A stretch of DNA of 64,000 nt from CAIVAT01 sp964473485. Its GTDB lineage: Bacteria > Bacteroidota > Bacteroidia > Bacteroidales > FEN-979. The notes under the pieces are model-generated. The model ran no database searches, was not told the origin of the DNA, and worked only from the letters and a program-made list of their open reading frames with translations. The position numbers and the translations under genes are program-made. The stretch is taken from NCBI GenBank assembly GCA_964473485.1, contig CAYYPH010000012.1:46995-110994 (forward strand), in the 5' to 3' direction. Of the stretch, positions 45,901 to 52,785 are shown piece by piece (position 1 is the stretch's first letter; every line of letters starts with the position of its first letter).

Positions 45901-46540
45901 ATGGAGCAACGGCGCCACCACCCAGGATCTGACCGGTCTCAACCCTGGCACCTACTCGGTAATTGTGACCGATGGCGACGAAAACATCGCCTCCCGATCC
46001 TGGACAGTGACAGCCATGAACCCTGTGTGCGAATTCTTCACCGTCACAGGGACTGCCATCTCAACTGTATGCTACAGTGCCACCAATATCCTGACGGCTC
46101 AGAACCTTACTGTGACCAATTCCGGTAACGTCGAGCTGGTAGCCGGCCAAAAGATCGTGATCTTGCCGAATACGGTTGTACAACAACAGGGATATTTTTG
46201 GGCGCATATTTCAACCACGTACTGCTTACCCACTGACAACCCGGTGCTGATCACCGGAATCGCCAGTCCGGAAACACTGCCTGCCCAGGCAGGCAGGAAA
46301 TTCACGCTATACCCAAACCCCACAACCGGAAATTTCACGCTTCAACTAAAAGAAAACACTTTATTTGAAAACATTTCCGTCGAAGTTTACAGCATAAGCG
46401 GCAAACGGGTGATGACCGACAAAATGACCGGAGAGAAGCTCCGCGAATTTGCTACCTCATCCCTGCCGGCCGGAATTTATTTCGTGAAGATCGTGGACGG
46501 CGATTATGTTGAAACGATCAAACTGGTGAAGACAAGATAG
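42962..46540 (+). CDS. T9SS-tailed GEVED/Fn3/SprB surface protein
   Basis: 1192 residues with a signal peptide ending MNRLHA. Domains in order: a PPC-like beta-sandwich (about 25-160), an Ig-like segment, a GEVED domain at about 320-420 (WIDFNQDGDYADAGERVYVE, GWGETEDYLV), two Fn3 domains (ITSTSASLGWTENGTATEWE and a second similar unit), each followed by a jelly-roll, one SprB repeat (YIWSNGATTQDLTGLNPGTY), the pre-tail module and a T9SS tail (FTLYPNPTTGNFTLQL). It is adhesin-like. It ends 25 bases before a strong hairpin. Confidence 0.92.
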   Translation: MRKLFTMVILLCIAGGMNRLHATTCEQAIAIPGSPTFPYEIDLTCGTTDDINGYNAAYCGDSYYYLSGYEAVYVWTPTSNYLNVTFTYTGQNYTGIFLYENCPTSAGTCLANVTSGATTKTLTYLGSNQNYGTTISVFAGLTYFIIVDRWGPPYDPCPGTLTINGTLMPPCSGTPNPGYAIASSNPVCSGENFTLTLQNAVPGTGVTYLWESSADGSTWNPTGGTNASYSTSQTTSTWYRCQVTCAGNTGTTNPAHVTMKPFTACYCSSSATSTGGEEIYSVTFNGVTNAYNCTTVAPGPGSILERYSNFTTLGALWTFPRTGTVNFTIAVDECDGAPYKNSGCAIWIDFNQDGDYADAGERVYVENELTISPRTINSNFFIPVTALQGTTGMRITVADNFFGNMFTPCMTYGWGETEDYLVTIGPTPACPNPNPLTATNITSTSASLGWTENGTATEWEIEWGPAGFTPGTGTLIAPAVVNPSPISGLTPETTYAYYVRAKCGPGTYSDWSGPVTFTTLCGAIQAPVCEFFQQPVIPSCWSTSGPQLWLFTKTWPGYGASGLTDHTGGNGSFAGVDGSGTAGLTGITLTSKTIDKSAMPGAQLRFFLFNNNITTVNVADEQKLTVYINEGAGDNLVYTWDYGQNSANWTEVTIPLGSFGNIFTIKWVVDKGANYPFYDDIIIDDVCVEDPACPVPSSLTASNITGTQAVLNWTQNGAATSWDIELGVQGFTPTGTPTHAGVTKPYTCTGLTPLTNYSYYVRADCSGGNGQSLWVGPKNFTTPCGVNSLNYCQYFPTDLFPECWSQTYDGTLSHNGWTMSNTSNAWGEAYEAMCAYQSGIGVARLVSAQLDIAGQDAVRLSFRHRIWDYNSGVNDVNFKVQYRIDGGAWTNLWVHAGGIGSNVPAEVKTLDIVVSGNILEVGWAVDGNLYNFWDWTIDDVCVSLLQANLSGVVTNASCPFSANGAIDLTVNFGQPPYTYIWSNGATTQDLTGLNPGTYSVIVTDGDENIASRSWTVTAMNPVCEFFTVTGTAISTVCYSATNILTAQNLTVTNSGNVELVAGQKIVILPNTVVQQQGYFWAHISTTYCLPTDNPVLITGIASPETLPAQAGRKFTLYPNPTTGNFTLQLKENTLFENISVEVYSISGKRVMTDKMTGEKLREFATSSLPAGIYFVKIVDGDYVETIKLVKTR

Positions 46541-46562
46541 CGTAATAAACGATTATGTGAAT

Positions 46563-46610
46563 GAGGGAACTGGGATTGAAATGAAATCGTATTTCAATCC
46601 CAGTTCCCTC
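46563..46610 (+). terminator. 20-bp-stem hairpin closing the secretome operon
   Basis: The arms 46563-46582 and 46591-46610 are perfectly complementary (GAGGGAACTGGGATTGAAAT and its complement) around an 8-base loop, followed by GTTCTTTT. It lies 23 bases after the stop at 46540. It is unusually long for an intrinsic terminator; an imperfect remnant of a mobile repeat is the alternative. Confidence 0.65.
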
Positions 46611-46863
46611 GTTCTTTTACCCGATTATCTCAAGCAGACTACCGTCAATCGATCCGATGAGGTAAAATGGCACATTGACGAGGGTAAACTCCCGTGTAAA
46701 GCGAGTTAAATACATCCGTCTGAATGCTCGTAAGGAAGGTGACCATGCCGGTTTGAAGCAACAAAGAAGAATATTTCAAAATTTAGGTATTGATAACAAA
46801 ATCAAATTCCAGAAAGTCGATCGTCCCGTAAACGAAATTTTACAAGTTTTTTGCTCTTTCCGG
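46611..46863. other. Intergenic stretch with short unrecognised open frames
   Basis: About 250 bases between the hairpin and the FISUMP gene. A plus frame contains VNRSDEVKWHIDEGKLPCKA before a stop, and another reads RLNARKEGDHAGLKQQRR. Neither has a start in context or a known family. It may be a decayed gene. Confidence 0.35.
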
Positions 46864-47991
46864 TCAATTCTTGATGCACCTGATTGATTCGCCGGCATTT
46901 TTGTAATAGCGTGGATTATAAGTGTTGATTGAACAATCGCAGTAGGTATTGATCAGTTGGTTGTGATAGGCCTCGCCTGACCAACTGCCAGATGTTGAAC
47001 TCCAGAACACGGCCCGGGTGCCAATATCGAAAAATCCAGTTGGGTAGGCAAAACCTCCTCCGCGATATCCTCCGGGTAACGCATTGAATCCAACTTCATC
47101 CGTGGCGCAATTATTCGGTTCAACCCATAGCGTTCCGGTTGATTTTAATTTTCCTCCTGCAATACCGGATCCTCCCAGGTAATTAATCAAGACAAGCCAT
47201 TCATCGCGTGTTGGGACATGCCAGCCTGTTGGGCAAAGTTTATTGGTCTCAACTGCATACCAGTTGTATAGGGCCCCGTAAATTTCTTTGTTGGTTGTAT
47301 CATTGTCGTACAGGCAATAAGCTCCGGTAATGAGATTTTTCCATTCGTCAGGATCAGTGACGTTTGGAATCGGTGTTCCATCATTATAGTTTGTCGTTTT
47401 CAGGTTCTCGGCCATCCAAACCTGGTCACCGATGGTCACGGTCGGGTACACATTTCCGTCAATATCTGTCACTGTTAGTGCCGTACAGATGCCAATCAAC
47501 GGGTATTCCACGTTAAATGATGCAGAAGGACCGCCACCGCCTGTAACCTGAAGAAAATATCCGTAGTCGTCGCAAGCTTCCCATCCAACAGGAAGGTCAA
47601 CCGCATAGGTGCCCCACACATCCGGTGGTACCGGGCCATTGATCCATGACGAAACACTGTCGATCAGCAGGTCATTCCATCCCACTGAGCTTCTGACCTT
47701 AAGAATAAACTGCGTTTCGGTGTTGTAGTAGATAATGTCGACGGTCTTCGATTTTGGTTTTTTAGCCCCACCCCAAAGAATGACAGCCTGATCCGTTTTT
47801 TCATAATAAACCGGGTCTTCGGGGTCAATACAGCCCGTTTCACAATTGATCACCGGGACATCTTTCAGGACATTGGTTCCGGATTTTACCGGCGATTGGA
47901 CGTGTTTTTCCTCTTTCTGGCATGAGAACAGGAACAAGCTTCCCATGAGCAATAAAATACAGGAGAGAACAAGTAAATTGATTTTTTTCAT
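46864..47991 (-). CDS. FISUMP-domain lipoprotein
   Basis: 375 residues. The signal sequence ends in a lipobox (LFLFSC, Cys at about 24), so it is a lipoprotein. After a linker and an Ig-like region (about 60-165), the C-terminal 210 residues carry the Fibrobacter succinogenes major paralogous domain: VTIGDQVWMAENLKTTNYND, YGALYNWYAV, LCPTGWHVPTRDEWLVL, GFNALPGGYRGG and FWSSTSGSWSGEAY. This domain is common in Bacteroidota surface lipoproteins; its function is unknown. A textbook Shine-Dalgarno AAAGGAGG lies 5 bases before the ATG. Confidence 0.92.
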   Translation of the reverse strand: MKKINLLVLSCILLLMGSLFLFSCQKEEKHVQSPVKSGTNVLKDVPVINCETGCIDPEDPVYYEKTDQAVILWGGAKKPKSKTVDIIYYNTETQFILKVRSSVGWNDLLIDSVSSWINGPVPPDVWGTYAVDLPVGWEACDDYGYFLQVTGGGGPSASFNVEYPLIGICTALTVTDIDGNVYPTVTIGDQVWMAENLKTTNYNDGTPIPNVTDPDEWKNLITGAYCLYDNDTTNKEIYGALYNWYAVETNKLCPTGWHVPTRDEWLVLINYLGGSGIAGGKLKSTGTLWVEPNNCATDEVGFNALPGGYRGGGFAYPTGFFDIGTRAVFWSSTSGSWSGEAYHNQLINTYCDCSINTYNPRYYKNAGESIRCIKN

Positions 47992-47996
47992 AAAGG

Positions 47997-48004
47997 CCTC
48001 CTTT
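47997..48004 (-). promoter_or_regulatory. Strong Shine-Dalgarno sequence of the FISUMP gene
   Basis: The minus strand reads AAAGGAGG, 5 bases upstream of the ATG at 47991. Perfect SD sequences are rare in Bacteroidota, where initiation usually relies on A-rich leaders. It fixes the start with certainty. Confidence 0.7.
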
Positions 48005-48169
48005 GTTTGATGAAATAGAATGCGTTAAAAAAATTATCATTAAAAATACTTTCCTGAAATGAGAAAAGGGCAGAAGATTTGTTAACGCTTGAATTCATTT
48101 GATAAACGCCTGCATAAAGTTGACAAACGCAGGAAGAAGATTGATGATGGCAGGAACAGAAGGACCATT

Positions 48170-48275
48170 TTTGCCGGGATCACTCCGCGGGTGGAGTATC
48201 GGATTTCAGACCATGGAAGGACGCGCCAGCCGGTCATCGATAGGTTTCAGGAGTGGGGGTTGCGGGATTTACAGC
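48170..48275 (+). pseudogene. HxlR-family regulator remnant
   Basis: A plus frame reads ITPRVEYRISDHGRTRQPVI followed by DRFQEWGL, the C-terminal winged-helix end of HxlR regulators (compare PRVEYSMTERGKRAIPVI in the intact HxlR at 55514). The N-terminal two thirds of the domain are not found upstream. The surrounding gap (47992-48367) holds nothing else except a candidate promoter for the next gene. Confidence 0.6.
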
Positions 48276-48333
48276 ATCCGTTACCCTGAGCCCAGCCATG
48301 TTCCGTCAGCTACGAATAGAAGAAAAAAAGCTG

Positions 48334-48341
48334 TAGATTTG
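48334..48341 (+). promoter_or_regulatory. -7 element TAGATTTG
   Basis: A perfect TAnnTTTG box 27 bases before the ATG at 48368. Confidence 0.4.
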
Positions 48342-48367
48342 CCTTATTACCGCTCCATCGAAAAGGC

Positions 48368-50131
48368 ATGTCAGGCATAAGCCCTTCAGTAAAACGCGTT
48401 CGTGTTCTTTCCCTGACCGGAAATAATGCCAGGTCATTTCTTTTTCTTCCTTGCCTTTGCAGTGTTCTCTTCATGCTGTCATGCGGTGTTAACAACAGGA
48501 AACGGGATGATGCGGAAATCCGGAAAATCGACAGCACACTGCTAATCCTGGGCAGGGAAATCAAATACGATTCGCTGAGGATGACGCAGATTAAACGATT
48601 GATCAGGGTTAGCGACTCATTGGGTTATCAGAAAGGGGTGGTGGAGGGTTCCATAACCGGATCGAAGATCTTTCTGCTCGATTTCAGGTTGCCCATGGCC
48701 ATAGAAATGCTGGAAACAGCCAAAACCGCAGCGGAAAAAGCCAACAACCCCAGGCTATCGGCCCTGGTCAACTTCTATTTCGGGTATTTTAATGCCCGGA
48801 TCAACAACGTCGATGCGGCCATTCAATTCTATTTCAAGGCATCGCAGCTAAGCCTTGAAGCCGGCGACTCCGCCATGTACGCCCAAACCTTAATGCAAAC
48901 CGGCAATCTTTATCTTGGCAAGGGGTTGTTGGACAAAGCCCGTGAATACTTAGGCAGGTCTGTGTCGGTCAACAGGTTAAGGAGAGATCAGGCGGGCCTG
49001 TCCATCGATCATCACCTTCTGGGAATTTACCATTTAAAAAAAGGCGAGCTGGACAGTGCTCATTACTATCTTGAAACCGAATTGAACCAAAGCAGGGAAT
49101 CGGGGAACAAAATGTTGTATATCTACAATCTCAACAACATGGCTAGCTTCAACATTAAAAACGGAGAGTTGGATGAGGGAGAACGGAATTGCCTGGAAGC
49201 CTTGCGCCTGCTCGACAGTATCGGGCCATCGTTCTCACCGACCTCTTCGAAATCGGTCGTGTACGCCAATCTTGGCCTTGTGAATAAAGAGCGCGGGAAT
49301 TTCCAGAAGGCAGCCCGTTATTTTAATCTGGCCTATGCTGATTCGTTGTACAATACAGAGCCGGGGTTCAGGATCGAACTGTTGTATCAGCTTTTTACTA
49401 CTTACAGAAAATCAGGGGAACATGACCTTGCCTGGCATTTTCAGGATCAGTATCTGAATCTGCGGGATATAAAAGAGAAGACGGATGCAGAACAAAACCT
49501 CCTGAACCTGGAGGCACAGTACAATTTCAAAAAACTGCAGCATGAACATGAACAAAAACAGCAACGGCTGAGAATATTGCTGCTTGCCGCCCTGGTCGTC
49601 ATCGCCTTGGGCGCCTTCATCATTATTTTAACATTTCAGAAACAAAGGATCAGGAAAAAAAATGATGCCCTGATAAAGAAACTGGAGGAGGAAAAAATGG
49701 AACGGTTACGCAGGGAACTTGCCTCTTCGGCCCTGAACATTGTAAGGATCAACGAACAAAAAAACAGCCTGATTTCAACACTAAGAGATCGGCTGCCTCT
49801 CTTTAAGCCTGAAAATCAAAAGAATGTATCAGACATCATTGCAGAGTTTGAAAAAGATAAAAGCGAAAAGGCCTGGAAAGAGTTTGAGATCAGGTTCACC
49901 GAAGTGCATGCCGGTTTTTATAAAAACCTTTCCAATATCAATCCTCATCTCACCTTTAATGAAAAGCGGCTTTGTGCCTTCCTGGTACTGGATATGACCA
50001 CGAAAGAGATCTCTTCCATCACCGGCCAAAGCATCAGGGCCATTGAACAGGCGCGCATCCGGCTGAGAAAACAGCTTGACCTGACCAACAAGGAAATTTC
50101 CCTGACAGCCTTCCTGAATTCGATTCTTTAA
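48368..50131 (+). CDS. TPR membrane regulator with C-terminal LuxR-like HTH
   Basis: 587 residues. The N-terminal signal has a lipobox-like FMLSC. A TPR array follows at about 80-385 (QTLMQTGNLYLGKGLLDKAR, YIYNLNNMASFNIKNGELDE), then a membrane helix at about 403-423 (ILLLAALVVIALGAFIIILT), a coiled coil, and a DNA-binding end: LTFNEKRLCAFLVLDMTTKE, ISSITGQSIRAIEQARIRLR. This is the Bacteroidota one-component layout in which periplasmic TPRs sense a partner and a cytoplasmic HTH regulates transcription. The gene for a propeller protein follows 200 bases downstream in the same direction and is the likely target. Confidence 0.88.
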   Translation: MSGISPSVKRVRVLSLTGNNARSFLFLPCLCSVLFMLSCGVNNRKRDDAEIRKIDSTLLILGREIKYDSLRMTQIKRLIRVSDSLGYQKGVVEGSITGSKIFLLDFRLPMAIEMLETAKTAAEKANNPRLSALVNFYFGYFNARINNVDAAIQFYFKASQLSLEAGDSAMYAQTLMQTGNLYLGKGLLDKAREYLGRSVSVNRLRRDQAGLSIDHHLLGIYHLKKGELDSAHYYLETELNQSRESGNKMLYIYNLNNMASFNIKNGELDEGERNCLEALRLLDSIGPSFSPTSSKSVVYANLGLVNKERGNFQKAARYFNLAYADSLYNTEPGFRIELLYQLFTTYRKSGEHDLAWHFQDQYLNLRDIKEKTDAEQNLLNLEAQYNFKKLQHEHEQKQQRLRILLLAALVVIALGAFIIILTFQKQRIRKKNDALIKKLEEEKMERLRRELASSALNIVRINEQKNSLISTLRDRLPLFKPENQKNVSDIIAEFEKDKSEKAWKEFEIRFTEVHAGFYKNLSNINPHLTFNEKRLCAFLVLDMTTKEISSITGQSIRAIEQARIRLRKQLDLTNKEISLTAFLNSIL

Positions 50132-50273
50132 TTCAGACGGAATACTGCAAAATACCTTAATGCGTTGGTTCATTGCACAATAACACACATTGTGTCATTG
50201 TTGTGACAGTCCTTTCTTCCCTTTGTAATAGTAGTGATATAGCCCGTTTCAAGGCCAGGTAATGCATTATGAA

Positions 50274-50281
50274 TAGTTTTG
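50274..50281 (+). promoter_or_regulatory. -7 element TAGTTTTG
   Basis: A perfect TAnnTTTG box 54 bases before the ATG at 50335. It lies inside an N-terminal extension that the gene would have with an upstream start, which argues for the 50335 start. Confidence 0.4.
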
Positions 50282-50334
50282 GCCGGAAATCAACAGGATA
50301 CCTCAGAAAAAAAACATTCACCAAAAACAAAGAG

Positions 50335-52668
50335 ATGAAAACAAACAACAGTTTCATGCGGTTAATCATAATTATGGTCATTTCATGGATGATCGCCGGT
50401 AACATTCAGGGGCAATGGCTCCAGGGGACCGGTATTAACGGGGGAGTGGTGAACGCACTGGCAAGTTCCGGAAACCGGGCCTATGCCGGGACCTATCAGA
50501 ACGGAGTTTATATATCAACAGATAACGGGAACAACTGGACACAGACAATTCTGAACGATCGCACTGTGCAGGCGCTCGCGGCCAGGGATAACTATGTCTT
50601 TGCCGGAATTCTGGATGATGGCTCGGGAACCAACAACTGCGGTGTTTTTATTTCAGCAGATCAGGGTATCAACTGGACACAAACAGCCTTCAACAACCAG
50701 TCGGTTTACGAGTTGGTGGCCTATGGAGATACGATCCTGGCTGCCACAGAGATCGGCGTATACAGATCAACGAACCTTGGCACGACCTGGACGCCCATAG
50801 GCCTGGTGGGCCAAACCGTCTTTTCACTGGCTGTATCCGGGAATTACATTTTCGCCGGTTCCGGTACGTCCGGCGTCCATTTTTCAACCAATCAGGGTGC
50901 CACCTGGAACCTAACATCGCTTAATAATGAATCTATTTACGCACTGGCTGTATCCGGTACGAATGTCTTTGCAGGAACCGGTTACAGCGGTCTTTATCAA
51001 TCAACCGACATGGGTATCACCTGGACCCAGTCATCAGAATTAACGTATCAGCAGGTTCGGGCAATTCACATCATGGGTAATAACATCTTTGCCGGAACTA
51101 CAGATGAAGGCGTGTATATTTCCCAGAATAATGGCCAACGCTGGGATCCCACCTCTTTATCCTACAAATCGGTTGTTTCATTTACCAGTCTGAACACCGC
51201 ACTCCTTGCAGGAACCCTGGATTGGGGTGTGTATCAGACCCCTGACAACGGAACAACCTGGAATCAGACAAACCTGGACAACGGTGATATCAGGGCATTT
51301 ATAAACTCCGGGACAACACTGTATGCAGGTCATAGTTTGAATGGAATCTACTCCTCGATAAATGGCGGAACTTCATGGACGCACCATGCCATGGACGAAA
51401 TCGGGGTGATGTCGTTCATCGCCCATAACAACAATCTCTTTGCAGGAACTTATGGCCTCGGCGTCTATAAATCGACCGACGCCGGCGCTACATGGCTGCC
51501 TACCTCCCTGGGCTACAGGCTGGTTTATTCACTTGCATCCTCCTCCAATGTGCTTTTCGCGGGAACACTGGATTTCTTCTCTCCAAAAGGCATTTATAAA
51601 TCAACGAACAACGGAACTACCTGGACGCAGACTTCACTCAACAACCGTAACGTATTTGCCATCATCTCGACCGGTTCAACCCTGTATGCCGGTACGTATA
51701 GTATGACGGTACCGTATGGGATTTACAAATCGACTGACAATGGCGTTACCTGGAGCCAGACCTCCCTGAACGACAAACATATCTACTCGCTCGCGATGAA
51801 CGACACCACCATTTTTGCAGGAACTTTTGACCTAACCGTGCCTGGCAGCGGCATATGGCGGTCGGAAGACCAGGGTGTGACATGGATCCAGACCTCTTTG
51901 AACAACCGAAGCGTCTATTCTATCCAGGCTATTGACGGAAACCTCTTCGCGGGCACTGATGCCGGTATCTACCTGTCGACCGACAACGGCAATTCCTGGT
52001 CGCAGATCAACGAAGGACTTCCACGGAATCCCATTACATATTCTCTTTTCAGGAACAATGACCAGGTATTGGCAGGCACCGCCAATCTTGCTGCATGGAA
52101 ACGTGATCTTTCGGAAATTCTGGTACCGGCGTCCATTATCGTTTCCGATACCATCTCATCCGGCCTGACCAGCTGTTTCAATGCCCGGCAAACCATCACC
52201 GTGGCCGGACCGGCAGGTACTTTTCTGCTACAGAACGGTGGAAACGCAACCATGATCGCCGGATCGAACATCCTGTTCCTGCCCGGAACCAGGGTCGAAG
52301 CAGGCGGTTACCTGCACGGCTACATCGCACCTAACGGGCCCTGGTGCACCCCAGCCCCAGGCCCGGCTCCGAACCAGGGAATTCATGCAGGGAACGAAAT
52401 CCTGACCATTGAACCCGACGGGTCCACTTCGTTTACGATCTATCCCAATCCCACAACAGGTGATTTTACGGTGATGATGCAGGGTGAAGGCATTGGGGAT
52501 GATACCCGGGTAGAGATTTTCAATATGCAAGGTCTGAGAATATTGGCCGGAATGCCAGGAAAGTCAGGTCACCTGCGATGTTCATTGGCCGGACAACCCG
52601 ACGGGATCTATTTTGTGCGGATGGTTTCCCGGGGATACTCAGGCTCATCGAAGATCGTCAAGCAATAA
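50335..52668 (+). CDS. T9SS-tailed double propeller protein (13 repeats)
   Basis: 777 residues from ATG 50335 with a signal peptide ending GNIQGQ. Thirteen repeats follow YxSTDNGxxWTQTSLNNRxV (for example YKSTNNGTTWTQTSLNNRNV). The closing strand LAAWKRDLSE matches the xWRRPLSE end of the proteins at 26152 and 40751, so the double-propeller architecture is the same although the blades differ. A pre-tail module (ATMIAGSNILFLPGTRVEAG) and T9SS tail (FTIYPNPTTGDFTVMM) follow. It lies downstream of the TPR/HTH regulator. Confidence 0.92.
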   Translation: MKTNNSFMRLIIIMVISWMIAGNIQGQWLQGTGINGGVVNALASSGNRAYAGTYQNGVYISTDNGNNWTQTILNDRTVQALAARDNYVFAGILDDGSGTNNCGVFISADQGINWTQTAFNNQSVYELVAYGDTILAATEIGVYRSTNLGTTWTPIGLVGQTVFSLAVSGNYIFAGSGTSGVHFSTNQGATWNLTSLNNESIYALAVSGTNVFAGTGYSGLYQSTDMGITWTQSSELTYQQVRAIHIMGNNIFAGTTDEGVYISQNNGQRWDPTSLSYKSVVSFTSLNTALLAGTLDWGVYQTPDNGTTWNQTNLDNGDIRAFINSGTTLYAGHSLNGIYSSINGGTSWTHHAMDEIGVMSFIAHNNNLFAGTYGLGVYKSTDAGATWLPTSLGYRLVYSLASSSNVLFAGTLDFFSPKGIYKSTNNGTTWTQTSLNNRNVFAIISTGSTLYAGTYSMTVPYGIYKSTDNGVTWSQTSLNDKHIYSLAMNDTTIFAGTFDLTVPGSGIWRSEDQGVTWIQTSLNNRSVYSIQAIDGNLFAGTDAGIYLSTDNGNSWSQINEGLPRNPITYSLFRNNDQVLAGTANLAAWKRDLSEILVPASIIVSDTISSGLTSCFNARQTITVAGPAGTFLLQNGGNATMIAGSNILFLPGTRVEAGGYLHGYIAPNGPWCTPAPGPAPNQGIHAGNEILTIEPDGSTSFTIYPNPTTGDFTVMMQGEGIGDDTRVEIFNMQGLRILAGMPGKSGHLRCSLAGQPDGIYFVRMVSRGYSGSSKIVKQ

Positions 52669-52722
52669 TAATATATTAGCTGTAAATCAGCGCTGTCTTC
52701 CCATTCTGCAAGTGATGCCGGA

Positions 52723-52754
52723 TTTGTCAGTGTTCTGTTTCTGCAATATCTTTG
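52723..52754 (+). promoter_or_regulatory. Consensus Bacteroidota promoter for the PQQ-like propeller gene
   Basis: TTTG (52723-52726), a 20-base spacer and TATCTTTG (52747-52754) match the -33/-7 consensus perfectly. The ATG at 52786 follows 31 bases later. This is the clearest promoter in the window. Confidence 0.7.
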
Positions 52755-52785
52755 GATAACAGTTTCAAACGTTAAACACCCGGTT

